DNA from: Bdellovibrio svalbardensis
GTDB taxonomy: Bacteria; Bdellovibrionota; Bdellovibrionia; Bdellovibrionales; Bdellovibrionaceae
Direction of reading: 5' to 3'
Length of the DNA stretch: 64,000 nucleotides
Assembly: GCF_029531655.1 (NCBI RefSeq)
Contig: NZ_JANRMI010000004.1
Coordinates: forward strand, 434,001 to 498,000
Shown: positions 8,484-16,321 of the stretch, piece by piece
How the letters are laid out: every line of letters starts with the position of its first letter
Position numbering within the stretch: position 1 is the first letter of the stretch
Program-made: the position numbers and the translations under genes
Notes under the pieces: model-generated
Databases searched by the model: none
Told to the model about the DNA's origin: nothing
The model's input: the letters and a program-made list of their open reading frames with translations, nothing else

Positions 8484-9596
8484 ATGCGTTTAGCTGTCAT
8501 TATTTTCCTCTTGGGAATCACACTGCTTCAGTTCCCCGCTCTGGGTTACCCTCTGCTATCACAACAGACAAATTCAACAAACAGATCCATTGATCCACAG
8601 ACTTCCGCAGAAGACAAAAAAATCTACGCACCAGACTCCCCGTGGTTGATCTTACCTTTGCTTTCTTCAAATCCAAAATTGGCAACGGCCGCTGGTCTGA
8701 TGACGGCCTATCTTCACAAGTTTGACGAAAAATCGCGAGCTTCTTTGTTTGGAATTTCCGGCAAATACAGTTCAACGGATTCACTCGTTGCCACCATTTT
8801 TGCCAAGGCCTCATGGAAGGAAGACCATCATCGTCTGGTAACCAGCCTTCTGGTCGGGCAAATCAATAATGAATACCAGAATTATTTGGAATCAGGACAA
8901 ACCGTCAACACCCAGGACAAAATTCGGGCTGCCGTCTTCCGCTATCTATATCGATTTGGTGGTCATTGGTACGCTGGTGTGCAAGCATCGCTCACCAACT
9001 ATGAGCTCCTAGGCAAATCTGCCGCCGAAGATGAACTTTTAGATATAGTCGGGCTAGTCGGATATGAATCGAAAGGCATTGGTTTGGCATTTCTATACGA
9101 CACCCGAGATAATGATTTCAAACCAATGCGCGGTTGGTACCTTAACGGCAACAATTTAGCCTATCAAGCGAGTCAAGGAAACGGTGCCTTCTCAATATAT
9201 CGTCTGGACATTCGGAACTATATCCCACATGGACAAGCCAATGTTTTGGCCCTAAGACAAAGAAATCAATGGTCTTACGATGCTCCAAAAGGAGCTTACT
9301 CGCCCGTCTATTTACGTGGCTACACCCCTGGAGAATTTTTAGCACAATACATGTCATCTATTGAGATAGAAGAACGGCTGTCTCTTTCTGAAAGATGGAC
9401 TTCAACTGGCTTTGTCGGTATGGCAAAACTTTATGGCGACGGTGCAGATAGATATGACAATACGAATTTCCCAGCGGTGGGACTGGGACTGCAATACATC
9501 ATGAAGCCCGCCGCGGGAATAGTCGGCAACATGGAATATGCCGTGGGGAGAGATAACAACTCAGGATTCTACATTAAGATGGGATATTCTTTTTAA
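8484..9596 (+). CDS. BamA/TamA-like surface antigen, outer-membrane beta-barrel
   Basis: A 370-residue protein with a signal peptide (about 1-22) and a C-terminal aromatic residue, as expected of outer-membrane barrels. The segment LAFLYDTRDNDFKPMRGWYL followed by repeated amphipathic strands is the Omp85 barrel signature. YLRGYTPGEF corresponds to the conserved VRGF/Y loop-6 motif of the family. There is no room for POTRA domains (the barrel begins by about residue 60), unlike BamA itself. It is more likely a lineage-specific Omp85 barrel, such as the patatin-linked or D15 single-domain types, than an assembly factor. The ribosome site is AGGAAAA. Confidence 0.85.
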   Translation: MRLAVIIFLLGITLLQFPALGYPLLSQQTNSTNRSIDPQTSAEDKKIYAPDSPWLILPLLSSNPKLATAAGLMTAYLHKFDEKSRASLFGISGKYSSTDSLVATIFAKASWKEDHHRLVTSLLVGQINNEYQNYLESGQTVNTQDKIRAAVFRYLYRFGGHWYAGVQASLTNYELLGKSAAEDELLDIVGLVGYESKGIGLAFLYDTRDNDFKPMRGWYLNGNNLAYQASQGNGAFSIYRLDIRNYIPHGQANVLALRQRNQWSYDAPKGAYSPVYLRGYTPGEFLAQYMSSIEIEERLSLSERWTSTGFVGMAKLYGDGADRYDNTNFPAVGLGLQYIMKPAAGIVGNMEYAVGRDNNSGFYIKMGYSF

Positions 9597-9660
9597 GGCC
9601 CACAAATTTACTTCGAGCCTTCACCTATCTTAATCCCGACATTCATTGAATCGGCGCGAT

Positions 9661-10152
9661 TCACAGGAAGAGGTTCGTGCAAGAGCGAACTTCACGGTGA
9701 GGCTTTGAGCTAAGGATTTTGTAAACTTCATCAGGGGAAATCCCCCAGCCGTTTCCGTTCTTCATGAATGTGGGTGACAAATCCAAAATTTGCGCGACCA
9801 ATTTAGAACAATACGTAGACTTGGGATTTTCCCAATAGTCAGAAATTGAAAAATGCTTTCCAAACTCTGCTTTGTATTTCTCTAATGGAACATCCTGATC
9901 GATCTCTATAATAGAATAAAGATCGCCGATCTTACGAACATCGTCGACTTCCTGTACTCCGTAGTAAGGGTGCGCATTGAGCCATTTGTCGTTGTACTGG
10001 ACGGCGACATGATAAAGTTGACCACCCGCCTCGATAGGCTGGAGCTGTCCATCTTTTGTCCGATGCTCAAAAAAGGCCACCTGGACTTTGCCATAGCCAC
10101 TGCAGCTTAGAATAAGCGTCGCTAAAAATGAAATGATAAAGGTCAACCTCAT
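9661..10152 (-). CDS. Secreted permuted-papain (YiiX/NlpC-like) fold protein
   Basis: A 163-residue exported protein. The signal peptide ends near SCSGYG and could alternatively be read as a lipobox with Cys17. A histidine in the early strand LYHVAVQYNDKWLNAHP and a later cysteine in TYCSKLVAQIL occur in the order His then Cys. This is the circularly permuted papain arrangement seen in YiiX/YebB-type cysteine hydrolases. An enzymatic role on peptidoglycan peptides or lipids is therefore possible, but only from motif order. The ribosome site AAGGCCCT precedes ATG 10152. Confidence 0.6.
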   Translation of the reverse strand: MRLTFIISFLATLILSCSGYGKVQVAFFEHRTKDGQLQPIEAGGQLYHVAVQYNDKWLNAHPYYGVQEVDDVRKIGDLYSIIEIDQDVPLEKYKAEFGKHFSISDYWENPKSTYCSKLVAQILDLSPTFMKNGNGWGISPDEVYKILSSKPHREVRSCTNLFL

Positions 10153-10204
10153 AGGGCCTTATAAAAGCAAACCACGGGCCACCTTATCTCTTAAAGCAAA
10201 AACG

Positions 10205-10231
10205 AAAAAGCCGAGGATTTTCGTCCTCGGC
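10205..10231 (-). terminator. Terminator of the gene at 10262-10711
   Basis: GCCGAGGA and TCCTCGGC (10210-10217 and 10224-10231) form an 8-bp stem. On the minus strand it is followed by a T run (AAAAA at 10205-10209). Confidence 0.85.
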
Positions 10232-10261
10232 TCAATGATTATTTGTGATCTAAATCGCCTA

Positions 10262-10711
10262 CTACTTTAACTTACAAGTAAAAGTGTCGATATTTCTTTT
10301 TGGAATCAAACCGCAGCGATATGACATTGCAATAGTCACTTCGTCTTTGCTGACTTTTGCCACAGTGACCAAACCTCTCGCACTCATGAAGTCTCCACAA
10401 AGGCCAGACTTAGAAGGATTGCTTGAGTTCGTTTGCAAAACAACTGCAGAGCCTTGCTGTTCCGCTTTCTCTACAAAATCACCCAAGATAAGCATAGTGG
10501 AAGCATAAGCATCACGTTGTACGATGCTCAGAGCGTTGTCCTCTTTGCTCACCTCAACAGTACAAGCAAAATTTCCTTTTTCGTAGGCGTTCGTGCCTTG
10601 ACCAGAACGACCATTCAAAGATTGAAGTTTGCCCATATCGAACGCGGCATGTGCGAAAGAACCCACAAGACAAAGTGGCAAAACGAAACCAAGTGCTTTA
10701 GAAATCTTCAT
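10262..10711 (-). CDS. Secreted protein of unknown function
   Basis: A 149-residue protein with a typical signal peptide (cleavage after AHA, about 22) and a strong ribosome site (AAAGGAGAATAGT before ATG). The mature part has four cysteines (FACTVEV, GLCGDF, YRCGLI, FTCKLK), which could form two disulfides. It resembles a small periplasmic beta-sheet protein, but no family is recognised. It is monocistronic with its own terminator. Confidence 0.7.
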   Translation of the reverse strand: MKISKALGFVLPLCLVGSFAHAAFDMGKLQSLNGRSGQGTNAYEKGNFACTVEVSKEDNALSIVQRDAYASTMLILGDFVEKAEQQGSAVVLQTNSSNPSKSGLCGDFMSARGLVTVAKVSKDEVTIAMSYRCGLIPKRNIDTFTCKLK

Positions 10712-11094
10712 ACTATTCTCCTTTGTTAAAATGATGCCGTTGCAAAGTTGGTGGGCTGAATTACCCTAAACTCCATAGCAACGATCTATTCGAGGAACTT
10801 CTAATACAACAAGCATTCCCGCGCCAAACATGATTAATTTGCTTATAAGGCTGGGGCGACCGTTTAAGCCACAATGTAAGACTTAAAATTGTCACCGTTC
10901 ACTTAGTTTCAGGGAGCAATTTTAGAGAGGTAAGTTGCTGGAAATTCATAGATTCTCTTCGTAAAAGAAAACTCTCAAATTGAGACATTCGCCAATTGCA
11001 TAGTACAAATATATCGTAAATCAGCTTTACGAGTTCCATGAGATCGTCAGTTTATAAAACCGTCCTCTCACTCATTTACAACTGAAGGGGCACA
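10712..11094. other. Non-coding stretch upstream of two minus/plus units
   Basis: About 380 bases with no convincing gene. The promoter of the secreted protein at 10711 must lie at its left end. I see no repeat or structured RNA signature here. Confidence 0.5.
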
Positions 11095-11280
11095 GTGCTT
11101 GCTTTATCCAGTTGTATGACACGATGTATTTTATTGGCTCTTTTTGCGACTTCTCTTACAGCTTGCAGCACGGCTTTGACAGTGTTTCACACTTATTTAA
11201 TTCAGGTCTTCTGGTTACCTCGCATCACATCCACTGCGCGCGAAGCCTGTCCAGAAATCTTCTTCCTGGCAGACTCATGA
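11095..11280 (+). CDS. Possible small lipoprotein (uncertain)
   Basis: A GTG start preceded by GAAGGGG opens a 61-codon frame. Its first 24 residues (from ATG 11116: MTRCILLALFATSLTAC) read like a lipoprotein signal with lipobox LTAC. The remainder has no recognisable family, and the last 56 bases overlap the 3' end of the LysR gene on the other strand. It may be a real short lipoprotein, a truncated gene, or chance. Confidence 0.33.
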   Translation: MLALSSCMTRCILLALFATSLTACSTALTVFHTYLIQVFWLPRITSTAREACPEIFFLADS

Positions 11281-12118
11281 CCTTCCCCTTGCGAGTGACC
11301 AGCCACAGTTTAAATACATGTGGCTCCTCGATAGTGACTTCATGAAGATGGCCATTCTTAATTTCCCGCTCCACCATAAAGCGCGAAAGATAAGCCACTC
11401 CGCCACCGGCGAGACAAATTCTTTTTTGCTCTTCCTGACCGCTGACTTCAAAACCAATGCGAGGCATTTCTCCGAAAATCTCGAACAGCACACGCGATCC
11501 CCGCTTTTGGCCAAGAGCCCCGATGGAAGATATATAGCCGACTTTGTTCAAAACCTTCTTAAGCGTCGCCGCCTGGTTAGGCCCTTTGCATTCTTGCCAT
11601 ACCTCAGGGTGGACAACCAAAGACATCGGCTCCGCGTGGAGAGCTTCATAAGCTATCTGTGGCGTTACCACCTTGGCAAATGAAAGACCGAACTCGCAGT
11701 CATCATTTAAAACGGATTCAATGATCTCATCCGGCGCACCTATAGAAACAACCGGAACAACCAAAGGGAAGTCCTTGCGAAAGTTTTGCAACGGCTGCAA
11801 CAAAAGATAGTTCACGATATGATCGGTCGCGGCCAACCGCAAAGGCCCTTCGCAGACCTCCTGACTCCCGCGGCAGACCTCATTGATCCGATGGACCGTT
11901 TGAAAAATCTCCTCACACAGACGGAAAACTTCCGCGCCCTTGGAAGTCAACTTAACCCCCTGCTTGGAGCGATCCAACAGCTTCACCCCGGCGCTTTCTT
12001 CAAGCAGGGCCACAGAGCGACTGAGAGCGGATTGACTGATATGAAGCCTCTTTGCCGTCTCCGTAAAGCGCCCGTCTTTGGCTACTTCGAAAAACACCCG
12101 CAAATAATTTAGCTCCAT
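11225..12118 (-). CDS. LysR-type transcriptional regulator (copy 2)
   Basis: A 297-residue LysR regulator. The helix-turn-helix is at residues 3-62 (FTETAKRLHISQSALSRSVA), with a standard periplasmic-binding-like effector domain behind it. It is more distant from the other two LysR proteins of the window than they are from each other. The ribosome site CGGAGGTTCT precedes ATG 12118. It is divergent from the secreted-protein gene at 12245, and the 126-bp gap contains three AATTAGAT elements in an operator-like arrangement. Confidence 0.93.
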   Translation of the reverse strand: MELNYLRVFFEVAKDGRFTETAKRLHISQSALSRSVALLEESAGVKLLDRSKQGVKLTSKGAEVFRLCEEIFQTVHRINEVCRGSQEVCEGPLRLAATDHIVNYLLLQPLQNFRKDFPLVVPVVSIGAPDEIIESVLNDDCEFGLSFAKVVTPQIAYEALHAEPMSLVVHPEVWQECKGPNQAATLKKVLNKVGYISSIGALGQKRGSRVLFEIFGEMPRIGFEVSGQEEQKRICLAGGGVAYLSRFMVEREIKNGHLHEVTIEEPHVFKLWLVTRKGKVMSLPGRRFLDRLRAQWM

Positions 12119-12144
12119 AGAACCTCCGTCTTAATCTATCCAAT

Positions 12145-12219
12145 AATTAGATAAATATCATATAATACATCTAATTTACATAACTTATTGCATCGCCTAG
12201 AAGAGACAGGAAATTAGAT
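12145..12219. promoter_or_regulatory. LysR-type operator candidate with three AATTAGAT sites
   Basis: AATTAGAT (12145-12152) faces ATCTAATT (12169-12176) with 16 bases between. A third direct copy AATTAGAT sits at 12212-12219, close to the start of the secreted-protein gene. LysR regulators typically hold a recognition dyad plus a weaker activation half-site. The layout fits, but binding is inferred. Confidence 0.6.
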
Positions 12220-12244
12220 AAACAAAACATATTGGAGACGTTTT

Positions 12245-12685
12245 ATGAAAAAATTAATGTTGCTGGTAATACTCACTGTCGGTTCCCTCGCTCAAGCTTC
12301 AGAATCAATAGCTATCTTGAACTGCAACGAAAAGTTTTCCTCTTTCACCATCGAACAAAACGGCGATTCTTATGACCTGAAAAGATCCGTCCTCACAAAT
12401 AGAGTGAAGGGCCATCCCTATGTATCTGGTGGAGTTTCCACGGAATCCTATGGATCTATTCATAATGCCCAGCTCGTCAGCGCCGCAGCGGACAAAGTGG
12501 TCTTTTCCTTAGCCAACGGAAACTTTTTAAATATTCTTATTGTTCCTGGCGCAAAGTCCGAAATTCTAACTGTGAAATTTGAATCCAATGAGGACGAAAT
12601 GGTTAGCAGTCTTCATGACATTCTAAAAACGTCCGAAAATCCATTGGAGTTTTATGACTCCGAGGCTTGCCAAGTAAAATTCTAG
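12245..12685 (+). CDS. Secreted protein of unknown function, divergent from LysR copy 2
   Basis: A 146-residue protein with a signal peptide (cleavage after AQA, about 18) and ribosome site TTGGAGA. The mature part is predicted beta-rich with two cysteines, one near the N-terminus (LNCNEKF) and one near the C-terminus (EACQVKF), which may pair. No family is recognised. The regulator-operator context suggests conditional expression under the LysR protein transcribed the other way. Confidence 0.7.
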   Translation: MKKLMLLVILTVGSLAQASESIAILNCNEKFSSFTIEQNGDSYDLKRSVLTNRVKGHPYVSGGVSTESYGSIHNAQLVSAAADKVVFSLANGNFLNILIVPGAKSEILTVKFESNEDEMVSSLHDILKTSENPLEFYDSEACQVKF

Positions 12686-12861
12686 ATTTACAACCTTCAA
12701 CTAACACCCCCCGCACGGATGCTGCCCACTGGATGCGCTCATGGAGTACCAACTTGCCAGAGTCAGAACTTCAATTTCTTTTAAGCGTTCCAGTGGCCCA
12801 CCTTGCCAGCGGCATTCTTGCCTATTTTCAGTACCTGCATATCGAAAAGACTTCAAAAGAA

Positions 12862-13275
12862 CTACTCAACTCCCCGACCGTGGAGATTCCAACGATAGAT
12901 ATCCTCGGTTGTCACAATTGTCAGAGTTCCTGCGTAGCTTTTCATGAGCCGAGGGTGAAATTCGACCTTCACATAACAGGACTCCCCAGGTGCAAGGAAG
13001 GGAGGACAGTGGGACTCTTTAAAGAAATCATATCCAGGCACTGAAACTTTTGTAACTTGGATTGTCCAATTGTACTCATTAGTGATCCAGAACTCAGCCA
13101 TTTGAGAATCACCCACACAGACACTTCCATAGTTGTAGTAGTTATCAATGCAGCCCAGGGTCTGCAATTGCTCTTCCGTGAAGACAATCTCCGCATCTTC
13201 TGGATTCGCATGCGCCTTGTATCCGGTAAATAACATCAGTGACAGCAACAAAAGACACTTTGTTAAGCGACCCAT
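12862..13275 (-). CDS. Secreted ASH/HYDIN-like (choice-of-anchor D type) single-domain protein
   Basis: A 137-residue exported protein (signal peptide to about residue 23) with ribosome site TAGGAGGTTCCT. From residue 45 it reads as a single immunoglobulin-like ASH domain. The phrase FLAPGESCYVKVEFHPRLM followed by YAGTLTI is the classic ending of ASPM-SPD-2-Hydin or choice-of-anchor D repeats. It has four cysteines. Such domains are usually tandem parts of large surface proteins, so a solitary secreted copy is unusual. Function unknown. Confidence 0.7.
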   Translation of the reverse strand: MGRLTKCLLLLSLMLFTGYKAHANPEDAEIVFTEEQLQTLGCIDNYYNYGSVCVGDSQMAEFWITNEYNWTIQVTKVSVPGYDFFKESHCPPFLAPGESCYVKVEFHPRLMKSYAGTLTIVTTEDIYRWNLHGRGVE

Positions 13276-13486
13276 AGGAACCTCCTATTTCCAATCATTA
13301 TGCGCTCGGTAAAAAGAGAATCAACTTGGCCGACGGTCTAAAAAACGTCCACCGCTTACTGACACTTGATTATATTTATTGAGCAAACTCTTCCTTGGCC
13401 GGAGTCGCACTGGAGATTAACACAGAAGACGCTGAAATCTGCGCTAGGGAATGACTGGCTCGCCGCAGTTTACAGAGCGAGATCCC

Positions 13487-13531
13487 AAAACAACGAAAGG
13501 CGTTAGTTCATCTAACGCCTTTCGTTGTTTT
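13487..13531. terminator. Long bidirectional terminator hairpin
   Basis: A perfect 20-bp stem (13487-13506 with 13512-13531) and 5-base loop, with A/T-rich ends giving a T run on both strands. It terminates the minus-strand lipoprotein gene at 13549 and would stop any rightward transcript. Confidence 0.8.
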
Positions 13532-13548
13532 AGTTACAAATAAATATT

Positions 13549-14004
13549 TTAGTTAGAACTTGGACTTCTGTTTTTATCCGAGGTCTCTTTGGTGTCAACG
13601 ACAGGATTACTGCCTGGCTGATGGCACAGAGGACTCAAATTATAAATCGATGGCGGATCATAAGCTTTGTTATTATAAGCATCGATCCCCATCCCGATCA
13701 GTCCCCCGAAAACTATATTTCCAAGAACGCCGGCTACTGCATCATACTTGGTTTGAATGACTCCTTCTCGAGTCTGCTGATTACATGTCACTGTAATTGG
13801 GATATCTTCCTTAGAGCGCGAAACAAGAACAGTCGTTTGACCATTTTTAAGATTGTACTGACCATCGGGCATATTGATTTGTGTATCACCCTCTTGCAGC
13901 CCCCCAACAAATCGAACAGGAATCTTTTCTGACTTAACAATCGTGGCACAACCACTCATAGCAATTGAAGACACAACCAAAAGAAAGCTTAACCAATTTT
14001 TCAC
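13549..14004 (-). CDS. Small lipoprotein with GGLIG-ID membrane-proximal motif
   Basis: A protein of about 151 residues. AGGAGA sits 4 bases before GTG 14004, which is therefore chosen over the upstream TTG/ATG-like options. The signal ends in lipobox MSGC, followed by ATIVKSEKIPV. The middle holds an N-x-QTTVLVSRSKEDIPI segment and the tail VFGGLIGMGIDAYNNKAY. This layout (SGCATI..., a PEGA-like strand block, then G-GLIG-ID-YT-GAxY) recurs in many proteobacterial small outer-membrane lipoproteins of unknown role. It has its own terminator. Confidence 0.7.
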   Translation of the reverse strand: MKNWLSFLLVVSSIAMSGCATIVKSEKIPVRFVGGLQEGDTQINMPDGQYNLKNGQTTVLVSRSKEDIPITVTCNQQTREGVIQTKYDAVAGVLGNIVFGGLIGMGIDAYNNKAYDPPSIYNLSPLCHQPGSNPVVDTKETSDKNRSPSSN

Positions 14005-14152
14005 AAACTCTCCTGTAAACAATATTTAGTTACCCCTCTTTCGGAGCATCCTGGACAAACTTAATTGTCTTCTTGTAATAAGTTGGAAATTGTTTGAATT
14101 TTCACTATAAGAAGTAAGAATGAAACCGCATTCTTAAGGAGCCAACAATACT

Positions 14153-14773
14153 ATGAAGACATATTTCATGCAGCTTTGCCTCATCCCAGTTTTGACCTTG
14201 CTATTGACTGCTCACACAGCTCTGGCCGCCAGTTTTGACCATGACGAAGGAATGTCGAAGGCGCAATTAGTTGAATCACTCAGCAAGAACACTTCGCTCA
14301 ATTCTGAACAAATTGAAAATTTGATCCTGACTTTGCAAAAACAGTTTGCGCTGAAACCCGATCAAAAGCTTCCGATTAAAGGTTATCTTTACGCCGCTGG
14401 ATTGAACGGAGCGCTGCTGATGGACCATGACACTTGGTTGTTCGACGCTAACATTCAAGTGCCGGGTTCTTCAGAGCTCGTGCATATTCCCAAAATGTTC
14501 TTGTGTGATTTCCATAATGGAGGCTTGAAGTTTGAAGTTGCCTATAAATGGATGTTCACCTTCATTCCCAACGGCGTCAATGTCGATGAACTTCACGGCG
14601 CCATTTATGGTCGCGGCTTGGGCTTGGTGGCGGAAGCCTTTCTAGGTCTTGAAGGTTCTTGGATGCCCGCGCAAAATAGAGCCCATGACCTCTTTCACGT
14701 TGCCATTAAACTGGGTTTTGGCGGTGGCATCCTGATTCCTAAGATGGAATTTAAATTAAGAGAGATTAAATAA
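14153..14773 (+). CDS. Secreted protein of unknown function
   Basis: A 206-residue protein with a signal peptide (cleavage after ALA, about 25). A short helical region (30-70) is followed by a beta-rich glycine-containing domain (about 80-206) that ends in alternating residues, so it may be periplasmic or a small barrel. AAGGAG stands 11 bases ahead of ATG. I do not recognise a family. It is convergent with the lipoprotein gene at 14921 across a shared terminator. Confidence 0.7.
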   Translation: MKTYFMQLCLIPVLTLLLTAHTALAASFDHDEGMSKAQLVESLSKNTSLNSEQIENLILTLQKQFALKPDQKLPIKGYLYAAGLNGALLMDHDTWLFDANIQVPGSSELVHIPKMFLCDFHNGGLKFEVAYKWMFTFIPNGVNVDELHGAIYGRGLGLVAEAFLGLEGSWMPAQNRAHDLFHVAIKLGFGGGILIPKMEFKLREIK

Positions 14774-14837
14774 GTTATCACAACCACCCGTAGCAAATTG
14801 GCCCCTGACAATATGCTACACCGGCGCAGAAGTAAAA

Positions 14838-14866
14838 AACCGCGATGATCATTGGTCATCGCGGTT
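14838..14866. terminator. Bidirectional terminator
   Basis: An 11-bp stem (AACCGCGATGA with TCATCGCGGTT) and 7-base loop, flanked by A and T runs. It lies between the convergent genes ending at 14773 and 14921. Confidence 0.88.
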
Positions 14867-14920
14867 TTTCATTTAATGGTTCACCAGAAGGGTGAGCCCA
14901 TGCCACTAAAATTTATCAGC

Positions 14921-16165
14921 TTATTGAACATCTGCGAACGTGACCGAGCTGAATTTCAACCCTTGAAGTTGTGCCGCCCAGCTCAAAGAGGTCGTCGCGT
15001 TGGCTGTCGGATGAAGACCGAAAACAAAAGGACCATTTTGAGGGAACGCAATACCGGTATTCGCACCGCAGTCGCCTTGATCTGAACCATTCGTGTAACA
15101 ACGATTGTTCACGACTTCCGAGTATTTTGCGGAGTCACCAAGGTCCGCATCGACATTTGTCGATTGAACATGGAAGTAACGAGCCTTCAATCCATCCGCA
15201 AGATTCCCTTTAATCGTTGAAGAACGAGCAGAGTATTGTCCGTTGCGACCATCATAAACATCCGCAGAAGCCCCTTGGATATTCGAAACAGCCGTAATCA
15301 CACCATTGCTCATCGCGACAGTTGCCAAAATTCTGTCATGGCGAGACCAACCACAAGAGCTGATTTCAGCACACAAGTAACGATCCGAGCGACTTTCGTA
15401 GCGCAATTCGCCTGTGAGAATATCAAAGCTTGCCGCGAATGAACCCGTCTTATTGGCGCTGTTCGCTGTTTGATCTTCTGACGTCAAAAACTCAACAGTG
15501 GTGCCCACAATTTTTGCCGCGAATCTATACTCGCCGAACTCGGCAGTTTTAATTGAGATACCTGTGTCGTAGTACGAGTTAAAGAATGCAGGTTTCGAAG
15601 CGCGAAGGGTCACATTCATAGATGTCGTCACACCCATATCTTGTAATTGCTCCGGACTAAAGCAATTGGAGTCCATTTGAACAGTCACTTGATGCTCCTG
15701 ATTGTCATAGACCACCCCCGCTCTTTCCACCGCGCAAGAAATGGACTTAATCTGTTTCAGTGCCCCTGGGATAGATTCAGGAGACGACGTGCTCTTCGCA
15801 AGTTTGCAATAGAAAAGTCTTGAAGGATAGTCGGCACCCTGGCTGTCCATATAAGTGCCATCAACATTCAACGGCATAGCGTTGCGATCGCACAGCTGAT
15901 CTGAAATTAAAGACTGCATAGACACTGGCTGAATAGACACTTTAGCCTGCGCACCTTGAACCTGGCCCTGTTGTGCGACCAACCCCTCGCCCACAGCTAC
16001 GACAGCATCTTGAACCACCGCCATAACAGTAGACGGTTTTTCCGCACTCACCACGTTAGAAGATGATGAGGTGTCACCGGCAACGGTTCCCTGACAGGCA
16101 GCCAAGGCAAAGGTATACAAAAGCGAAGTCACAGCACAGATTTTATTCAATTCCTTAAAGTTCAC
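14921..16165 (-). CDS. Lipoprotein of unknown function, sigma-54-type promoter upstream
   Basis: A 414-residue exported lipoprotein. AAGGAGAG precedes GTG 16165, which is chosen over the longer open frame. The signal ends in lipobox LAAC near residue 24. A Ser/Thr/Val-rich linker leads to a large beta-rich domain of about 330 residues with scattered cysteines (LCD, FYCKL, ISCAVE, CFSPEQ, LCAEISSCGW, CYTNG, DCGAN). No family is recognised. A TTGGC-TTGC element matching sigma-54 promoters lies at 16221-16236 on the same strand. The gene directly behind it (16322-17860) encodes a sigma-54-type activator. Confidence 0.75.
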   Translation of the reverse strand: MNFKELNKICAVTSLLYTFALAACQGTVAGDTSSSSNVVSAEKPSTVMAVVQDAVVAVGEGLVAQQGQVQGAQAKVSIQPVSMQSLISDQLCDRNAMPLNVDGTYMDSQGADYPSRLFYCKLAKSTSSPESIPGALKQIKSISCAVERAGVVYDNQEHQVTVQMDSNCFSPEQLQDMGVTTSMNVTLRASKPAFFNSYYDTGISIKTAEFGEYRFAAKIVGTTVEFLTSEDQTANSANKTGSFAASFDILTGELRYESRSDRYLCAEISSCGWSRHDRILATVAMSNGVITAVSNIQGASADVYDGRNGQYSARSSTIKGNLADGLKARYFHVQSTNVDADLGDSAKYSEVVNNRCYTNGSDQGDCGANTGIAFPQNGPFVFGLHPTANATTSLSWAAQLQGLKFSSVTFADVQ

Positions 16166-16220
16166 AGTACTCTCCTTGTTAGGTTTGAACGCAATTGCGT
16201 TTGCGTCACCATTCAAGGAG

Positions 16221-16236
16221 GCAAGGATCCGGCCAA
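16221..16236 (-). promoter_or_regulatory. Sigma-54-type (-24/-12) promoter candidate for the lipoprotein gene
   Basis: On the minus strand the sequence reads TTGGCCGGATCCTTGC. It keeps the invariant GG and GC with exactly 10 bases between them and agrees with the TTGGCAC-N5-TTGC consensus at most positions. The start of transcription would fall near 16209, about 44 bases before the GTG start. Confidence 0.65.
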
Positions 16237-16321
16237 CTTTTAAGTTCTTGAATTCATTGTGGTCTTATTTTAAGGCGCCTACTTTAGTTGCCAAGTTGGC
16301 GCCCACTTTCAAAGGCATCGC

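Noticed and set aside
12667-13044. 125-codon plus-strand frame overlapping the ASH-domain gene
   Set aside because: The opposite strand has a signal peptide, ribosome site and recognisable domain.
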